The notes under the pieces: model-generated
Databases searched by the model: none
What the model saw: only the letters and a program-made list of their open reading frames with translations
Told to the model about the DNA's origin: nothing
Assembly (NCBI GenBank): GCA_027459765.1
Contig: DAIDHD010000083.1
Coordinates: forward strand, 1 to 64,000
From: Gammaproteobacteria bacterium
GTDB taxonomy: Bacteria > Pseudomonadota > Gammaproteobacteria > Steroidobacterales > Steroidobacteraceae
Direction: 5' to 3'
Length of the DNA: 64,000 bases
Program-made: the position numbers and the translations under genes
In this document: positions 9,053-18,299 of the stretch, piece after piece
Numbering within the stretch: the stretch's first letter is position 1
How the letters are laid out: each line of letters opens with the position of its first letter

Positions 9053-10456
9053 TTGGCAGCGCGCGTCGGCAAGAGATCGGGTTCGGCTGCGTCCGCCGGG
9101 GGCGAGGGCTTGCGCCTGCCGCCGCACTCCGTCGAGGCGGAGCAGGCGGTGCTCGGCGGCATCATGATCGATCCGTCCTCCTGGGACCAGGTCGCCGACC
9201 GGGTCTCCAGCGAGGACTTCTATCGCCACGATCACCGCCTGGTCTTCACCGCCGCAGCGGCGCTGATCGAGCGCAACCAGCCGTGCGATGCGGTGACCCT
9301 GGCGGGGCACCTCGAGGGGCAGGGGCTGCTCGAGGAGGTCGGCGGCCTCGCTTACCTCGGCACGCTCGCGCGCGACACGCCGAGCGCCGCCAACATCCGC
9401 GCCTACGCCGACATCGTGCGCGAGCGCTCCGTGCTGCGCCAGCTGGTGAGCGCGGGCAACGCGATCGCGGCGAGCGCGCTCGAGCCCGAGGGACGCGAGG
9501 CGCGCGAAATCGTGGACGACGCCGAGCGGTCGGTGTTCGAGATCGCGGAGCGCGGGGCGCGCGGTCAGGCCGGGTTTCGGCCCGTCAAGAGCATCCTGCC
9601 GGAGGTCGTCAACCGCATCGACGAGCTGTACAACTCGGAGGGCAAGCTCACCGGCATCTCGACCGGATTCCGGCAGCTCGACGAGATGACGTCGGGGCTG
9701 CAGCCGGGGGACCTGATCATCGTCGCCGGCCGTCCGTCGATGGGCAAGACCACCCTCGCGGTCAACATCGCGGAGAACGCCGCGCTCGGCGCCGGCAAGT
9801 CCGCCGCGATCTTCAGCATGGAAATGTCGGCCGAGTCGCTGACGCTGCGCATGATCTCCTCGCTCGGACGGATCAACCAGGGCAACCTGCGTTCGGGCAG
9901 GCTGCAGGAGGAGGACTGGCCGCGGATCGACTCCGCGATGACGCAACTCGGCCAGGCCAAGCTGTTCGTCGACGAGACTCCCGGGTTGACGCCCACCGAG
10001 ATCAGGGCCCGCGCCCGCCGGCTGAAGCGCGAGCGCGGCCTCGACCTCATCGTGGTCGACTACCTGCAGCTCATGCAGGTCGCGGGCAACAAGGAGAATC
10101 GCGCCACCGAGATCTCCGAGATCTCGCGCGGCCTGAAGGCGCTCGCCAAGGAGCTGAAGGTGCCGGTGATCGCGCTGTCGCAGCTCAATCGCGGCGTCGA
10201 GCAGCGCACCGAGAAGAAGCCGGTGATGTCGGATCTTCGCGAGTCAGGCGCGATTGAACAGGATGCCGACCTCATCCTGTTGATCTATCGCGAGGAAGTC
10301 TACGAGCCCAACACGACGCGCAAGGGCATCGCCGACATCATCATCGCCAAGCAGCGCAACGGCCCCACGGGCGAAGTCCAGCTCACGTTCCTGGGCCAGT
10401 ACACCAAATTCGAGAACTTCGCCCCCGATTCCTATGCCGAGGGCGTGTTCCGGTGA
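9053..10456 (+). CDS. dnaB: replicative DNA helicase DnaB
   Basis: This hexameric 5'-3' helicase drives the replication fork and binds primase. The 467 residues comprise the N-terminal helical domain (LPPHSVEAEQAVLGGIMID near 23) and a RecA-like C-terminal domain with Walker A GRPSMGKTTLAVNIAEN near 228, the Walker B segment LIVVDYLQLM near 330 and the arginine-finger region DLRESGAIEQDADLI. The start is TTG 9053; a second TTG closer to the conserved region is possible. There is no intein or insertion. Confidence 0.95.
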   Translation: MAARVGKRSGSAASAGGEGLRLPPHSVEAEQAVLGGIMIDPSSWDQVADRVSSEDFYRHDHRLVFTAAAALIERNQPCDAVTLAGHLEGQGLLEEVGGLAYLGTLARDTPSAANIRAYADIVRERSVLRQLVSAGNAIAASALEPEGREAREIVDDAERSVFEIAERGARGQAGFRPVKSILPEVVNRIDELYNSEGKLTGISTGFRQLDEMTSGLQPGDLIIVAGRPSMGKTTLAVNIAENAALGAGKSAAIFSMEMSAESLTLRMISSLGRINQGNLRSGRLQEEDWPRIDSAMTQLGQAKLFVDETPGLTPTEIRARARRLKRERGLDLIVVDYLQLMQVAGNKENRATEISEISRGLKALAKELKVPVIALSQLNRGVEQRTEKKPVMSDLRESGAIEQDADLILLIYREEVYEPNTTRKGIADIIIAKQRNGPTGEVQLTFLGQYTKFENFAPDSYAEGVFR

Positions 10457-10486
10457 TCGCGCGCGCCCGATGACGCTGCCCGACCG

Positions 10487-11569
10487 ATGACGCCCATGGT
10501 GAGCGCGACCGTCGACGCGGACGCGCTGCGGCACAATCTCGCCGCCGTGCGTGCGCTCGCGCCGCGCTCGCGCGTCATGGCGGTGATCAAGGCCAACGCC
10601 TACGGGCACGGACTGGTCGCCGGCGCGCGTGCCCTCGAGGGCGCCGACGCGTTCGCGGTAGCGAGGGTCGAGGAGGGGCTGACCCTGCGTCGCGAGGGGA
10701 TAGGCGCCCGAGTGGTGCTGCTCGAAGGGGTGTTTGATCGCGAACAGCTCGAATTGGCCGCGGCTGCCGATTTCGACTGCGTGGTGCACGCCGCCGAACA
10801 GATCGCGCTGCTGCGCGAGGCGGCGCCGCGGGACGCCCGGCTGCGCGTCTGGATCAAGCTCGACACCGGCATGAACCGGCTGGGTTTCAAGGACCGCGAC
10901 TTCGGCGCGGCGCACGCCGCACTGGCGGCGCTGCCCTGCGTCGCAGGTCCGGTGAATCTGTTCACGCACTTTGCCAATGCGGACGATCCCCAGTCCCCCG
11001 ACACGGCGCGGCAGCTGGCGCGGTTCGCCGCCGCCACCGACGGGTTGGCCGGCGAGCGCAGTCTCGCCAATTCGGCCGGGCTGCTCGCCTTTCCCGACTC
11101 GCACGCCGACTGGGTCCGTCCCGGACTGCTGCTCTACGGAGCGGCGCCGTTCGCGGGCACGGTGGGATCCGATGCCGGACTGCGCCCGGCCATGACCTTG
11201 CGCTCGCGCGTGATCGCCGTGAAGTCCCTCGACGTCGGCGAGCGGGTCGGCTACGGCGGCGACTGGATCGCGCGCAGGCCGTCACGGCTCGCCATTGCGG
11301 CCGTGGGCTACGGCGACGGTTACCCGCGAAGCCTGCCTTCCGGGTCGCCGGTCCTGGTGAATGGACGACGGGCGCCGCTCGCGGGCCGGGTCTCCATGGA
11401 CATGATCGGCATCGACGTGACCGACCTTGATCCCGCGCCGCTCGCCGGCGACCCCGTGGTGCTCTGGGGGGAGGGCTTGCCGGTGGAGGAGGTCGCCCTG
11501 TGGGCGCAGACCATCCCCTACGAGCTGCTGTGTGGAATCAGCCAGCGGGTGGGCGTCGTCCTGCGCTAA
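10487..11569 (+). CDS. alr: alanine racemase
   Basis: The PLP-dependent enzyme interconverts L- and D-alanine for peptidoglycan. The 360 residues start with an alpha/beta barrel in which Lys of VIKANAYGHG (near 35) holds PLP, and end with the beta domain. RVSMDMIGIDVTDL near 300 contains family-conserved residues, and GYGDGYPRSLP lies near 275. ATG 10487 is taken as the start; ATG 10496 is an alternative. It follows dnaB by 30 bases, the standard gammaproteobacterial dnaB-alr arrangement. Confidence 0.94.
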   Translation: MTPMVSATVDADALRHNLAAVRALAPRSRVMAVIKANAYGHGLVAGARALEGADAFAVARVEEGLTLRREGIGARVVLLEGVFDREQLELAAAADFDCVVHAAEQIALLREAAPRDARLRVWIKLDTGMNRLGFKDRDFGAAHAALAALPCVAGPVNLFTHFANADDPQSPDTARQLARFAAATDGLAGERSLANSAGLLAFPDSHADWVRPGLLLYGAAPFAGTVGSDAGLRPAMTLRSRVIAVKSLDVGERVGYGGDWIARRPSRLAIAAVGYGDGYPRSLPSGSPVLVNGRRAPLAGRVSMDMIGIDVTDLDPAPLAGDPVVLWGEGLPVEEVALWAQTIPYELLCGISQRVGVVLR

Positions 11570-11575
11570 AGGCCC

Positions 11576-11600
11576 GCCGGCCGCGCCTCGTGCGGCCGGC
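11576..11600. terminator. hairpin between convergent alr and FHA genes
   Basis: A perfect 9-base stem (GCCGGCCGC/GCGGCCGGC) with a 7-base loop sits just after the alr stop codon and just before the stop of the oppositely oriented FHA gene. It could terminate transcription from both sides, although no T-tract follows. Confidence 0.5.
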
Positions 11601-11609
11601 GCCGGGCTC

Positions 11610-12335
11610 CTAGGTCTCGAAGAAACCCATCTTGACGCCGGCGAGCTGCACCACGTCGTTGTCGTTCAGGCGTCGCGCCTGCGGGCCGATGGGCACGCCG
11701 TTGACCAGCGGGAAGTCGTTTTCCTTGCCGCTGTCGACGTGCACGATGAAATAACCCTCCGCGCGGCGCGTGATGGCCGCCACCTGCACGCCGGGCCGGC
11801 CGAGCGTCGTCAGCGCCTTGGTGAGTTCGAGTTCGCGGCCGGCGAATGCGCCGGACAGAACCTGCAACTTCGCCTTCGGCAGTGCCATGGCCGGACCGTC
11901 GGCCGCCGCGGGCGCCGGCCGCTTCACGGCCACCGCCTTGGCGGCCTGGTCGACCGCCGCGCCGACCTTGCGAATCCTATCCTCGCCCTGCGAGCTCGGC
12001 GTGATCACCATCGTCTTCTCGAACTCGTCCTGAGTGCTGTCGCCCTCCTGACCGTCGACGAAGCGCAGTTGGTGATGGCCGACGGTGATCACGTCGCCGT
12101 GCTGCATGGCGTGCTTCTTGATGAGCTTGCCATTGACGTACGTGCCGTTGGTGCTGTTCAAGTCCTCGAGGAACGAATCGTTGAGGATGTTGATGATCAG
12201 CGAGTGGTGTCCGCTGACGGCCGGGTTGTCGATGCGGATGTCGTTATCCGGCAGGCGCCCGATCGTGTAGCGCTCTTTGTTCATGTTGTATTCGGCGAGG
12301 ACCTGACCGTCCAGGCTCAGCAGCAAGCGTGCCAT
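11610..12335 (-). CDS. FHA-domain phosphothreonine-binding protein
   Basis: The 241-residue soluble protein has a canonical FHA domain at about 20-95 (YTIGRLPDNDIRIDNPAVSG, then HHSLI and STNGTYVNG), which binds phosphothreonine peptides. A second, more diverged FHA-like fold occupies about 155-241 (TTLGRPGVQVAAITRR; VNGVPIGPQARRLNDNDVVQL). The linker is Ala/Pro-rich with Thr and Ser residues that could be phosphorylated. It is the last gene of an operon with a Ser/Thr kinase and a PP2C phosphatase, separated from the phosphatase by 15 bases. It therefore probably reads out the phosphorylation state set by those two enzymes. No type VI secretion genes are adjacent. Confidence 0.9.
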   Translation of the reverse strand: MARLLLSLDGQVLAEYNMNKERYTIGRLPDNDIRIDNPAVSGHHSLIINILNDSFLEDLNSTNGTYVNGKLIKKHAMQHGDVITVGHHQLRFVDGQEGDSTQDEFEKTMVITPSSQGEDRIRKVGAAVDQAAKAVAVKRPAPAAADGPAMALPKAKLQVLSGAFAGRELELTKALTTLGRPGVQVAAITRRAEGYFIVHVDSGKENDFPLVNGVPIGPQARRLNDNDVVQLAGVKMGFFET

Positions 12336-12350
12336 TACGACTCCCGTTCC

Positions 12351-13175
12351 TTAACCGAACCATCCCAATATTTTGTCAAATATACCCCGGTGTGCCGGAA
12401 ATGGCTCGGCGACGTGGGCCATGATGACCGACACGTTGTCCCGCCCTCCGTTGTCGTTCGAGAGCTGGATCAGCTGCTTAGCCACCGTCTCAAGATTAGC
12501 ACCAAAGGTACTGATAGTTAGGTGAATATCCTCGTCTTCGATCATATCCGACAGCCCGTCGGAGCAGAGCACATAGTAGTCGCTCTTCTGTACCGGCTGT
12601 TCGTTGATCTCGACGTCCACGGTCTGCTCCACGCCGAGTGCGCGGGTGACGTAGTTCTTGTTCGCCGCGCGCTGCGCCTCCTCTTGCGAGTAGAAGCCGC
12701 GGTCGACCAGCTCCTGCAGCAGCGAGTGGTCCATGGTGAGCTGCTCGAACCGGTTCTCCCGCAGCCGGTACAGCCGCGAGTCGCCGACGTGCGCGATCGA
12801 CATCTTGTTGTCGTGGAACAGGCAGGCCACCACGGTCGTTCCCATCCCCTCACATTGAGGCTGGGTCTTCGAGGTGTGGTAGATGATTTTATTGGCTCTG
12901 TGAATCGCGTCACGCAAGATGATGCTCGGACGGCTCAGGCCGGTGTCCGGATCGCGTTGCGACAGGTCCTCGCGCATCACGGCGTCGCGAACCAGATTGA
13001 TGATGGTCTTGACGGCGATACCGCTGGCCACCTCGCCGGCGTTGTAGCCTCCCATCCCGTCGGCCAGCACGAACAGGCCGATGTCGGCCTCGCTGCCGAT
13101 CATGTCCTCGTTGTGCTCGCGCACCTTGCCGGTGTCGGTGAGCGCGACGCTGTGGATCCTGCCGCGCAAGCTCAT
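12351..13175 (-). CDS. PP2C-family Ser/Thr protein phosphatase
   Basis: The 274-residue metal-dependent phosphatase shows all main PP2C motifs in order: DTGKVREHNEDMIG near 11, LADGMGGYNAGEVASG near 36, IAHVGDSRLYRLR near 126, VLCSDGLSDMIEDEDI near 205 and GGRDNVSVIM near 242. The aspartates that bind the two metal ions are all present. It should reverse phosphorylation by the adjacent kinase; the two genes overlap by 4 bases, suggesting translational coupling. It is similar to the PppA/Stp type of stand-alone phosphatase. Confidence 0.93.
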   Translation of the reverse strand: MSLRGRIHSVALTDTGKVREHNEDMIGSEADIGLFVLADGMGGYNAGEVASGIAVKTIINLVRDAVMREDLSQRDPDTGLSRPSIILRDAIHRANKIIYHTSKTQPQCEGMGTTVVACLFHDNKMSIAHVGDSRLYRLRENRFEQLTMDHSLLQELVDRGFYSQEEAQRAANKNYVTRALGVEQTVDVEINEQPVQKSDYYVLCSDGLSDMIEDEDIHLTISTFGANLETVAKQLIQLSNDNGGRDNVSVIMAHVAEPFPAHRGIFDKILGWFG

Positions 13176-14635
13176 GGCAATCCGCTCGGTATGCGCGCGC
13201 GGCAGTCCTCGAGGGCGGCCGCCATCTGCGCCCCGGTATCGAAGCGGTCCTCGGGGCGCTTGGCGAGCGCGCGGTCGATCACGGTCTCCACGCAGCCAGG
13301 CAGATCGGGGCGGTAGGCGCGCAGCGGCGGGTGCGGCGCTTCGGCGATTTGTTGCATCAGTCCGGTCATGGAGTCGGCGGTGAAGGGTAGGTGACCGGTG
13401 AGCAGTTGGTAAAGGCTAACACCGAGCGAGAACAAGTCCGAGTGCCCGGTCACGGTTCGGCCCTCGAGTTGCTCGGGAGACATGAACGACGGCGTGCCGA
13501 GCACGATGCCGGTACGGGTGCTGCCCGCCCCCGACAGCCTCGCGATGCCAAAATCCGTGATCTTGAGCACGTCGCTCGCCGGGTCGTACATGAGGTTCGC
13601 CGGCTTGATGTCCCGGTGCACCACCTCGCGCTTGTGCGCGAAGCCGAGCGCGTCGGCGGTGCGGGCCATCAGCTCGATGACCTTGCGGGGCTCCAGCAGC
13701 CTGTTCGCCGCGGCGTGATCGCTCAGGTGCCGGCCCGCGAGATATTCCATCGCGATGTACGCCAGGCCCTGTTCCTCGCCCACGTCGTAGATGGTGACGA
13801 TGTGGGGATGGTTCAGGCGTCCCGCGGTCTCGGCTTCGCGGAAGAATCGGCTGCGCGCTTCCTCGAGCTCCGCTTCGCCGAACTCGGCGGCGAGCGGGAT
13901 GGCCTTGATCGCGACCTCGCGGTTGATCGCGGTGTCACGGCCGAGGTAGACCACGCCCATGGCGCCGCGGCCGATCTCCCGCTCGAGCCGATAGCGTCCG
14001 AGCTGCCGCACCGGCGTGCCCTCGTCACGGGCGGCCGGGCCGTCGCTGCGCGCGGGCTCGAGCGGCGCGGCTGCCGGCTCAGCCCGCGGCGGCGCCTGCT
14101 GGCCCGCCGCGGGCCTGGGTGGGGCGCCCGCGGTCGCTGCGCTGCCGCGGGCCGCCGCGGCACGCGCCGCGGCAGCTCGCGACGCCTCGTTGGCCCGCGA
14201 CGCCTCGGCGTCCATCAGCCGCTTCAGTCGCGCGGTCACGTCGCGATAGGTGGCATCGATACGGGCCAGATACCGATAGACGGCCGTGGCCTGCACTGCA
14301 CGGTTGCGCTGTTCGAGCTGCGTTCCGAGCGCGTACAGGTCGATGAGCACGGTGGCGGAGGGCTTGCGCCCCTTGAGTTCGGCGAACCGCTGTTCGAAAT
14401 TGTCGAGCAGCCGGGCGGTGTCCGACCCCATGGGCCGGAGCTCGCCACCGATCTCGCGCGCGGCCGGTGCGACCGCGGAGCCGCGTCCGGCGAGCAGGAT
14501 ACCGGCGCCGGCCGCGATCAGACCGATGCCCGGCACCAGCTCCCAGGGATGGAAGGCTCCGATGGCCAGCAAAGCGGCGGCGGCTGCGAGCGCGCAGAAC
14601 CCCGCGGCCACCGTGATCAGTCCGAATTTGCGCAT
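13172..14635 (-). CDS. membrane-anchored Ser/Thr protein kinase (Hanks type)
   Basis: The 487-residue protein begins with two hydrophobic segments (about 5-25 and 30-50), then an Ala/Arg-rich, partly coiled-coil region (about 60-205), then a complete kinase domain (about 213-480). Visible motifs are the glycine loop IGRGAMGVVYLG, the catalytic lysine in VAIKAIP, HRDIKPANLMYD, DFGIARLSG and the activation segment GTPSFMSPEQLEGR. Having the kinase C-terminal to the membrane helices reverses the usual PknB order. No PASTA or other extracellular sensor domain is visible, so the signal is unknown. It is the first gene of the kinase-phosphatase-FHA operon and is divergent from radA. Confidence 0.93.
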   Translation of the reverse strand: MRKFGLITVAAGFCALAAAAALLAIGAFHPWELVPGIGLIAAGAGILLAGRGSAVAPAAREIGGELRPMGSDTARLLDNFEQRFAELKGRKPSATVLIDLYALGTQLEQRNRAVQATAVYRYLARIDATYRDVTARLKRLMDAEASRANEASRAAAARAAAARGSAATAGAPPRPAAGQQAPPRAEPAAAPLEPARSDGPAARDEGTPVRQLGRYRLEREIGRGAMGVVYLGRDTAINREVAIKAIPLAAEFGEAELEEARSRFFREAETAGRLNHPHIVTIYDVGEEQGLAYIAMEYLAGRHLSDHAAANRLLEPRKVIELMARTADALGFAHKREVVHRDIKPANLMYDPASDVLKITDFGIARLSGAGSTRTGIVLGTPSFMSPEQLEGRTVTGHSDLFSLGVSLYQLLTGHLPFTADSMTGLMQQIAEAPHPPLRAYRPDLPGCVETVIDRALAKRPEDRFDTGAQMAAALEDCRARIPSGLP

Positions 14636-14733
14636 GAACTCGACATAATCGACTCGCCCTCGCGCCGCAGTATAGGGGATCGGGCCGCCCCGACTGCAAT
14701 GCTAAGCTCACAATTTTGAGTGTCAGTGACCCC

Positions 14734-16113
14734 ATGTCGAAGTCGCGCGAGATCTACGTCTGCCAGAACTGTGGTTCGAGCGCACCGAAGTGGCAGGGGC
14801 AGTGCGCGGCCTGCGGCGAGTGGAATACGCTCGTGGCGGAGGCGCCGACGCCCGCGGGGCGCGCCGCTGCGCGCACCCGCAGCGGCGGCGCGCGCAGCGA
14901 CGTCTCCAGCTCGCTCGCCGCCGAGGCGATCACCGAGCCTTCGCGTCTGACCACGGGTTCGGGCGAACTCGACCGCGTGCTCGGCGGCGGGCTCGTTGCG
15001 GGTTCGGTGACCCTGATCGGCGGCGACCCCGGCATCGGCAAGTCCACCCTGATGCTGCAGACCGCGGCCGCGCTGAATCGCGTCGCACCGGTTCTCTACG
15101 CCACCGGTGAGGAGTCGCTGAGTCAGGTGGCGCTGCGAGCGCGGCGCCTCGGCGTGGGCGAGGCCACGGCGAGGCTCGTCGCGGAGACGGCGCTCGAGCG
15201 GGTTCTCGATGCCGCTGCCGCCAGCGGCGCGCGGGTACTGGTGGTCGACTCGATCCAGACCATGTACTGCGAGCGGGTCGACAGCGCGCCCGGCGCGGTC
15301 TCGCAGCTGCGCGAGTGCACCGCGGATCTGGTTCGTTACGCGAAGACCAGCGGCACCGCGGTGCTGCTCGTGGGCCACGTCACCAAGGAGGGGCAGATCG
15401 CCGGACCGCGGGTTCTCGAGCACATGGTCGACACGGTGCTCTATTTCGAGAGTGATTCCGGCAGCCGCTTCCGGGTTCTGCGGTCCGTCAAGAACCGCTT
15501 CGGGGCGGCCAACGAGATCGGCGTCTTCGCCATGGCCGAGCACGGCCTCAAGGAGGTCACCAATCCCTCCGCAATCTTCCTGTCGAGACACCCCGAGCCG
15601 GTACCGGGCAGCGTGGTCACGGTGATGCGCGAGGGCACGCGCTCGCTGCTCATCGAGGTTCAGGTGCTCGCGGACGCGAGCCTCGGCGCCAACGCGCGCA
15701 GGGTGGCGGTGGGCATCGACGGCAACCGGCTCAACATGCTGCTCGCCGTCGCGCACCGGCACTGCGGCCTGTCGCTCGCCGGCCAGGACGTGTTCGCGAA
15801 CGTGGTCGGCGGGGTGCGCCTCGGCGAGACGGCCGCCGACCTGCCGATCGTGCTCGCGGCGCGGTCCAGTCTCGCGGACGTCCCGGCCCCGCAGGCGCTG
15901 ATCGCTTTCGGCGAACTCGGCCTGGCCGGCGAGATCCGTCCCGTGCCCTACGGCGAGGAGCGGCTGCGCGAGGCGGCCAAGCACGGGTTCAAGCTCGCGA
16001 TCGTGCCGGAGGCGAACGTTCCGAAGCGTCCGCCCGAGGGCATGACCGTGCGCGGCTTCACGCGTCTGCGTCAGGCTCTGGAGGCGGTGGCGGGCGAATT
16101 CGCACGGTCTTGA
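14734..16113 (+). CDS. radA: DNA repair protein RadA
   Basis: The branch-migration ATPase acts with RecA in recombinational repair. The 459 residues include an N-terminal zinc finger (CQNCG and CAACG, about 8-27), a RecA-like core with Walker A GGDPGIGKST near 95 and the RadA-specific KNRFG motif near 253, and a C-terminal Lon-protease-like domain (LGANARRVAVGIDGNRLNML onward). ATG 14734 gives an N-terminus like other RadA proteins; a TTG six codons upstream is also in frame. Its 3' end overlaps the convergent corB-like gene by 56 bases. Confidence 0.95.
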   Translation: MSKSREIYVCQNCGSSAPKWQGQCAACGEWNTLVAEAPTPAGRAAARTRSGGARSDVSSSLAAEAITEPSRLTTGSGELDRVLGGGLVAGSVTLIGGDPGIGKSTLMLQTAAALNRVAPVLYATGEESLSQVALRARRLGVGEATARLVAETALERVLDAAAASGARVLVVDSIQTMYCERVDSAPGAVSQLRECTADLVRYAKTSGTAVLLVGHVTKEGQIAGPRVLEHMVDTVLYFESDSGSRFRVLRSVKNRFGAANEIGVFAMAEHGLKEVTNPSAIFLSRHPEPVPGSVVTVMREGTRSLLIEVQVLADASLGANARRVAVGIDGNRLNMLLAVAHRHCGLSLAGQDVFANVVGGVRLGETAADLPIVLAARSSLADVPAPQALIAFGELGLAGEIRPVPYGEERLREAAKHGFKLAIVPEANVPKRPPEGMTVRGFTRLRQALEAVAGEFARS

Positions 16114-17347
16114 CCGCGTTGTCGGCGACCTGCAGCACCTCGATGGTGTAGTCCGCCAGCTTGAGGGTGGTGCCCGGCTCGGGGATGGTCTCCAGGAATT
16201 CCACGACCAGCCCGTTGAGCGTCTTCGGCCCGTCGATGGGCAGGTTCCAGCGCATGGAGCGATTGAGCGCGCGGACGCTCGCGGCGGCATTCGCCACGAA
16301 GCTGCCGTCGGCCTCCTGGCGCACGTCGCGGTGGATCATCGTCGCCGGGTCGGTCGTGAACTCCCCGACGATCTCCTCGAGGATGTCCTCGAGGGTCACC
16401 AGCCCCTGGATGTCTCCGTACTCGTCCACCACGAACGCCATGCGGCGACGGTCGCGCTGGAAGTTAAGCAACTGGGTATTGAGCGAGGTGCCGGAGGGTA
16501 CGAAGTAGGTGTCGCGCTCGCTCGCCGCCTCGATGAGCGAGGTGCGAGTCAGGCGCCCGCGCGCCAGTTCGCGCACCACGCGCTTCATGTGCAGCACGCC
16601 GACGATCCGGTCGATCTCGCCGGCGTAGACCGGCAGCCGGGTGTGCTGGGTCTGGCGCAACTGCTCGAGCACCTTGTCCCAGTCGTCGTCGACGTCGACG
16701 CCCACGATCTCGGTGCGCGGCACCATGATGTCCTCGACGGTGGCCTTCTCCAGATCGAGGATGCTCATCAGCATTTGCTGGTGCCGGCGCGGAATCATCG
16801 CACCGGCCTCGGCAACCACGGTCCGCAGTTCCTCGCGGCTCAGGGCGTAGGACGCCTCGCCCCGTGCAGCGCCGAGCGCACGCAGTACGCCGTTGGCGAG
16901 CAGATTGGTGGCCCACACGAACGGGTAGAGCAGCCACAACAGCGGCGTGTAGACGTACGCCGCCGGCAGCGCCAGGCGCTCCGGGTGCATGGCGCCGTAG
17001 GTCTTGGGCGCCACCTCGCAGAACACCAGCAACACCAGCGTCAGGGCCACCGCGCCGACCGCGACGAAGAACTGGCCTCCGAGCGCAAGCGCGATGAATC
17101 CCACCAGCATCGGCGCGGCGACGTTCACCACGGTGCTGAGCAGCAGGATCAGGCCGATGAGCCGGTCGGGGTGCGCGAGCAGCCGCTCGGCGAGGCGGGC
17201 GCCGCGATGGCCGGCGTTGGCCCGGTGGCGCAGGCGGTAGCGATTCAGGCTCATCAGCGCCGTTTCGCTGCCGGCGAGGAAAGCCGCGAGCAGCAAGAGG
17301 AGCAGCAGTCCGCCGCAGGCCTGGCCGATGGACAGGTGCAGTCCCAC
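16058..17347 (-). CDS. CorB/HlyC-family membrane protein (DUF21-CBS-CorC)
   Basis: The 429-residue protein has four hydrophobic segments in an N-terminal CNNM/DUF21 domain (about 5-185), a pair of CBS domains (about 205-325, with EDIMVPRTEIVGVD and MAFVVDEYGDIQGLVTLEDI) and a C-terminal CorC_HlyC domain (about 340-425). Relatives are implicated in Mg2+ or Co2+ efflux; the label haemolysin is historical. GTG 17347 is chosen because similarity begins there, although the frame stays open far upstream as an antiparallel shadow of the neighbour. It lies downstream of the ccsA-like gene on the same strand, and its end runs into the end of radA. Confidence 0.88.
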   Translation of the reverse strand: MGLHLSIGQACGGLLLLLLLAAFLAGSETALMSLNRYRLRHRANAGHRGARLAERLLAHPDRLIGLILLLSTVVNVAAPMLVGFIALALGGQFFVAVGAVALTLVLLVFCEVAPKTYGAMHPERLALPAAYVYTPLLWLLYPFVWATNLLANGVLRALGAARGEASYALSREELRTVVAEAGAMIPRRHQQMLMSILDLEKATVEDIMVPRTEIVGVDVDDDWDKVLEQLRQTQHTRLPVYAGEIDRIVGVLHMKRVVRELARGRLTRTSLIEAASERDTYFVPSGTSLNTQLLNFQRDRRRMAFVVDEYGDIQGLVTLEDILEEIVGEFTTDPATMIHRDVRQEADGSFVANAAASVRALNRSMRWNLPIDGPKTLNGLVVEFLETIPEPGTTLKLADYTIEVLQVADNAVKTVRIRPPPPPEPDADA

Positions 17348-17406
17348 GAACCTAGCTCCGGGGTCCGTCGACGCGATTGCGCGGGCCGGCGGGGGCGCGC
17401 ACGTCC

Positions 17407-18198
17407 TCAGCCCCAGTGTCGTCCGAGCACGGATTCGAGAACGAACTTGGAACCGAAGTAGGCGAGGATCAGGACCCCGAACCCGGCCAGCGTCCAGCGC
17501 ACCGCCTGCCGGCCGCGCCAGCCGTAGCGGATCCGTCCGACGAGCAGTATGCCGAACACCACCCAGGCGGCGATCGACAGCACGGTCTTGTGGATGAGGT
17601 GCTGCGCGAACAGATTCGTCACGAACACGAAGCCGGTGAGCAGCGCGAGCGTCAACAGCGCGAAGCCGGCGCCGATCAGCCTGAACATGACGCGCTCGAG
17701 GGCGTCCACCGGCGGCAGGGCCGCCGGCAGGGACACGATCCGTCGCGACCGCAGGCGACGGTCCAGGAACACGAGCAGCAGCGCCGTGACCGCGGCCGCG
17801 AACAACAGCGCGGCGGCGGCCATGGACAGCAGGATGTGCGCGGTCAACTCCCAGCCCGGCGAGGCATCCTCGGCGAATCCGTGCCCGTGGCCGGTGAACG
17901 CGGCGCCGACCCCCGAACACAGCAGCAGAATGGCCGCGATGACCCGGTTCTGGCGCTCGATGCCGAGGAAGCAGGCAAGCACGCCCAGTGTCCAGGCGAG
18001 CAGCGAGATCGCCTCGAACAAGCCGATGCTCACCGGGCCGCCGGAGTGCATGACGCGCACCATGGCATCGCTGTGGGCGAAGATCGCCGCCAGGGAGAGC
18101 CCCCAGGCCGCCGGTTCGAAGCGCGTGCGGCTCACGCTGCGGAGCATCGCCCAGGCGCCGGCGGCGTACAGGAGGAGCAATGTCAGAGGAAGAATCAC
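17407..18198 (-). CDS. CcsA/YpjD-like inner-membrane cytochrome c assembly family protein
   Basis: The 263-residue protein is almost entirely hydrophobic, with about eight predicted membrane helices, and has the pattern of the YpjD/CcsA-like family commonly encoded next to ffh in gammaproteobacteria (helices near 1-20, 60-80, 85-105, 125-150, 185-210 and 215-235). A histidine-containing stretch HGHGFAED sits in a loop near 103. Its role in haem handling is inferred from the family; E. coli YpjD is not experimentally well defined. It is divergent from ffh, with 101 bases between the two starts. Confidence 0.8.
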   Translation of the reverse strand: MILPLTLLLLYAAGAWAMLRSVSRTRFEPAAWGLSLAAIFAHSDAMVRVMHSGGPVSIGLFEAISLLAWTLGVLACFLGIERQNRVIAAILLLCSGVGAAFTGHGHGFAEDASPGWELTAHILLSMAAAALLFAAAVTALLLVFLDRRLRSRRIVSLPAALPPVDALERVMFRLIGAGFALLTLALLTGFVFVTNLFAQHLIHKTVLSIAAWVVFGILLVGRIRYGWRGRQAVRWTLAGFGVLILAYFGSKFVLESVLGRHWG

Positions 18199-18299
18199 GG
18201 AACTCCCAATAACGACTGGCGCGCACGATGATACACGGGCGGGCGGCCCGTCGGCCGCGTCGATTGCACGCGCTTCGACCGCCCCATCATAATGACGGC

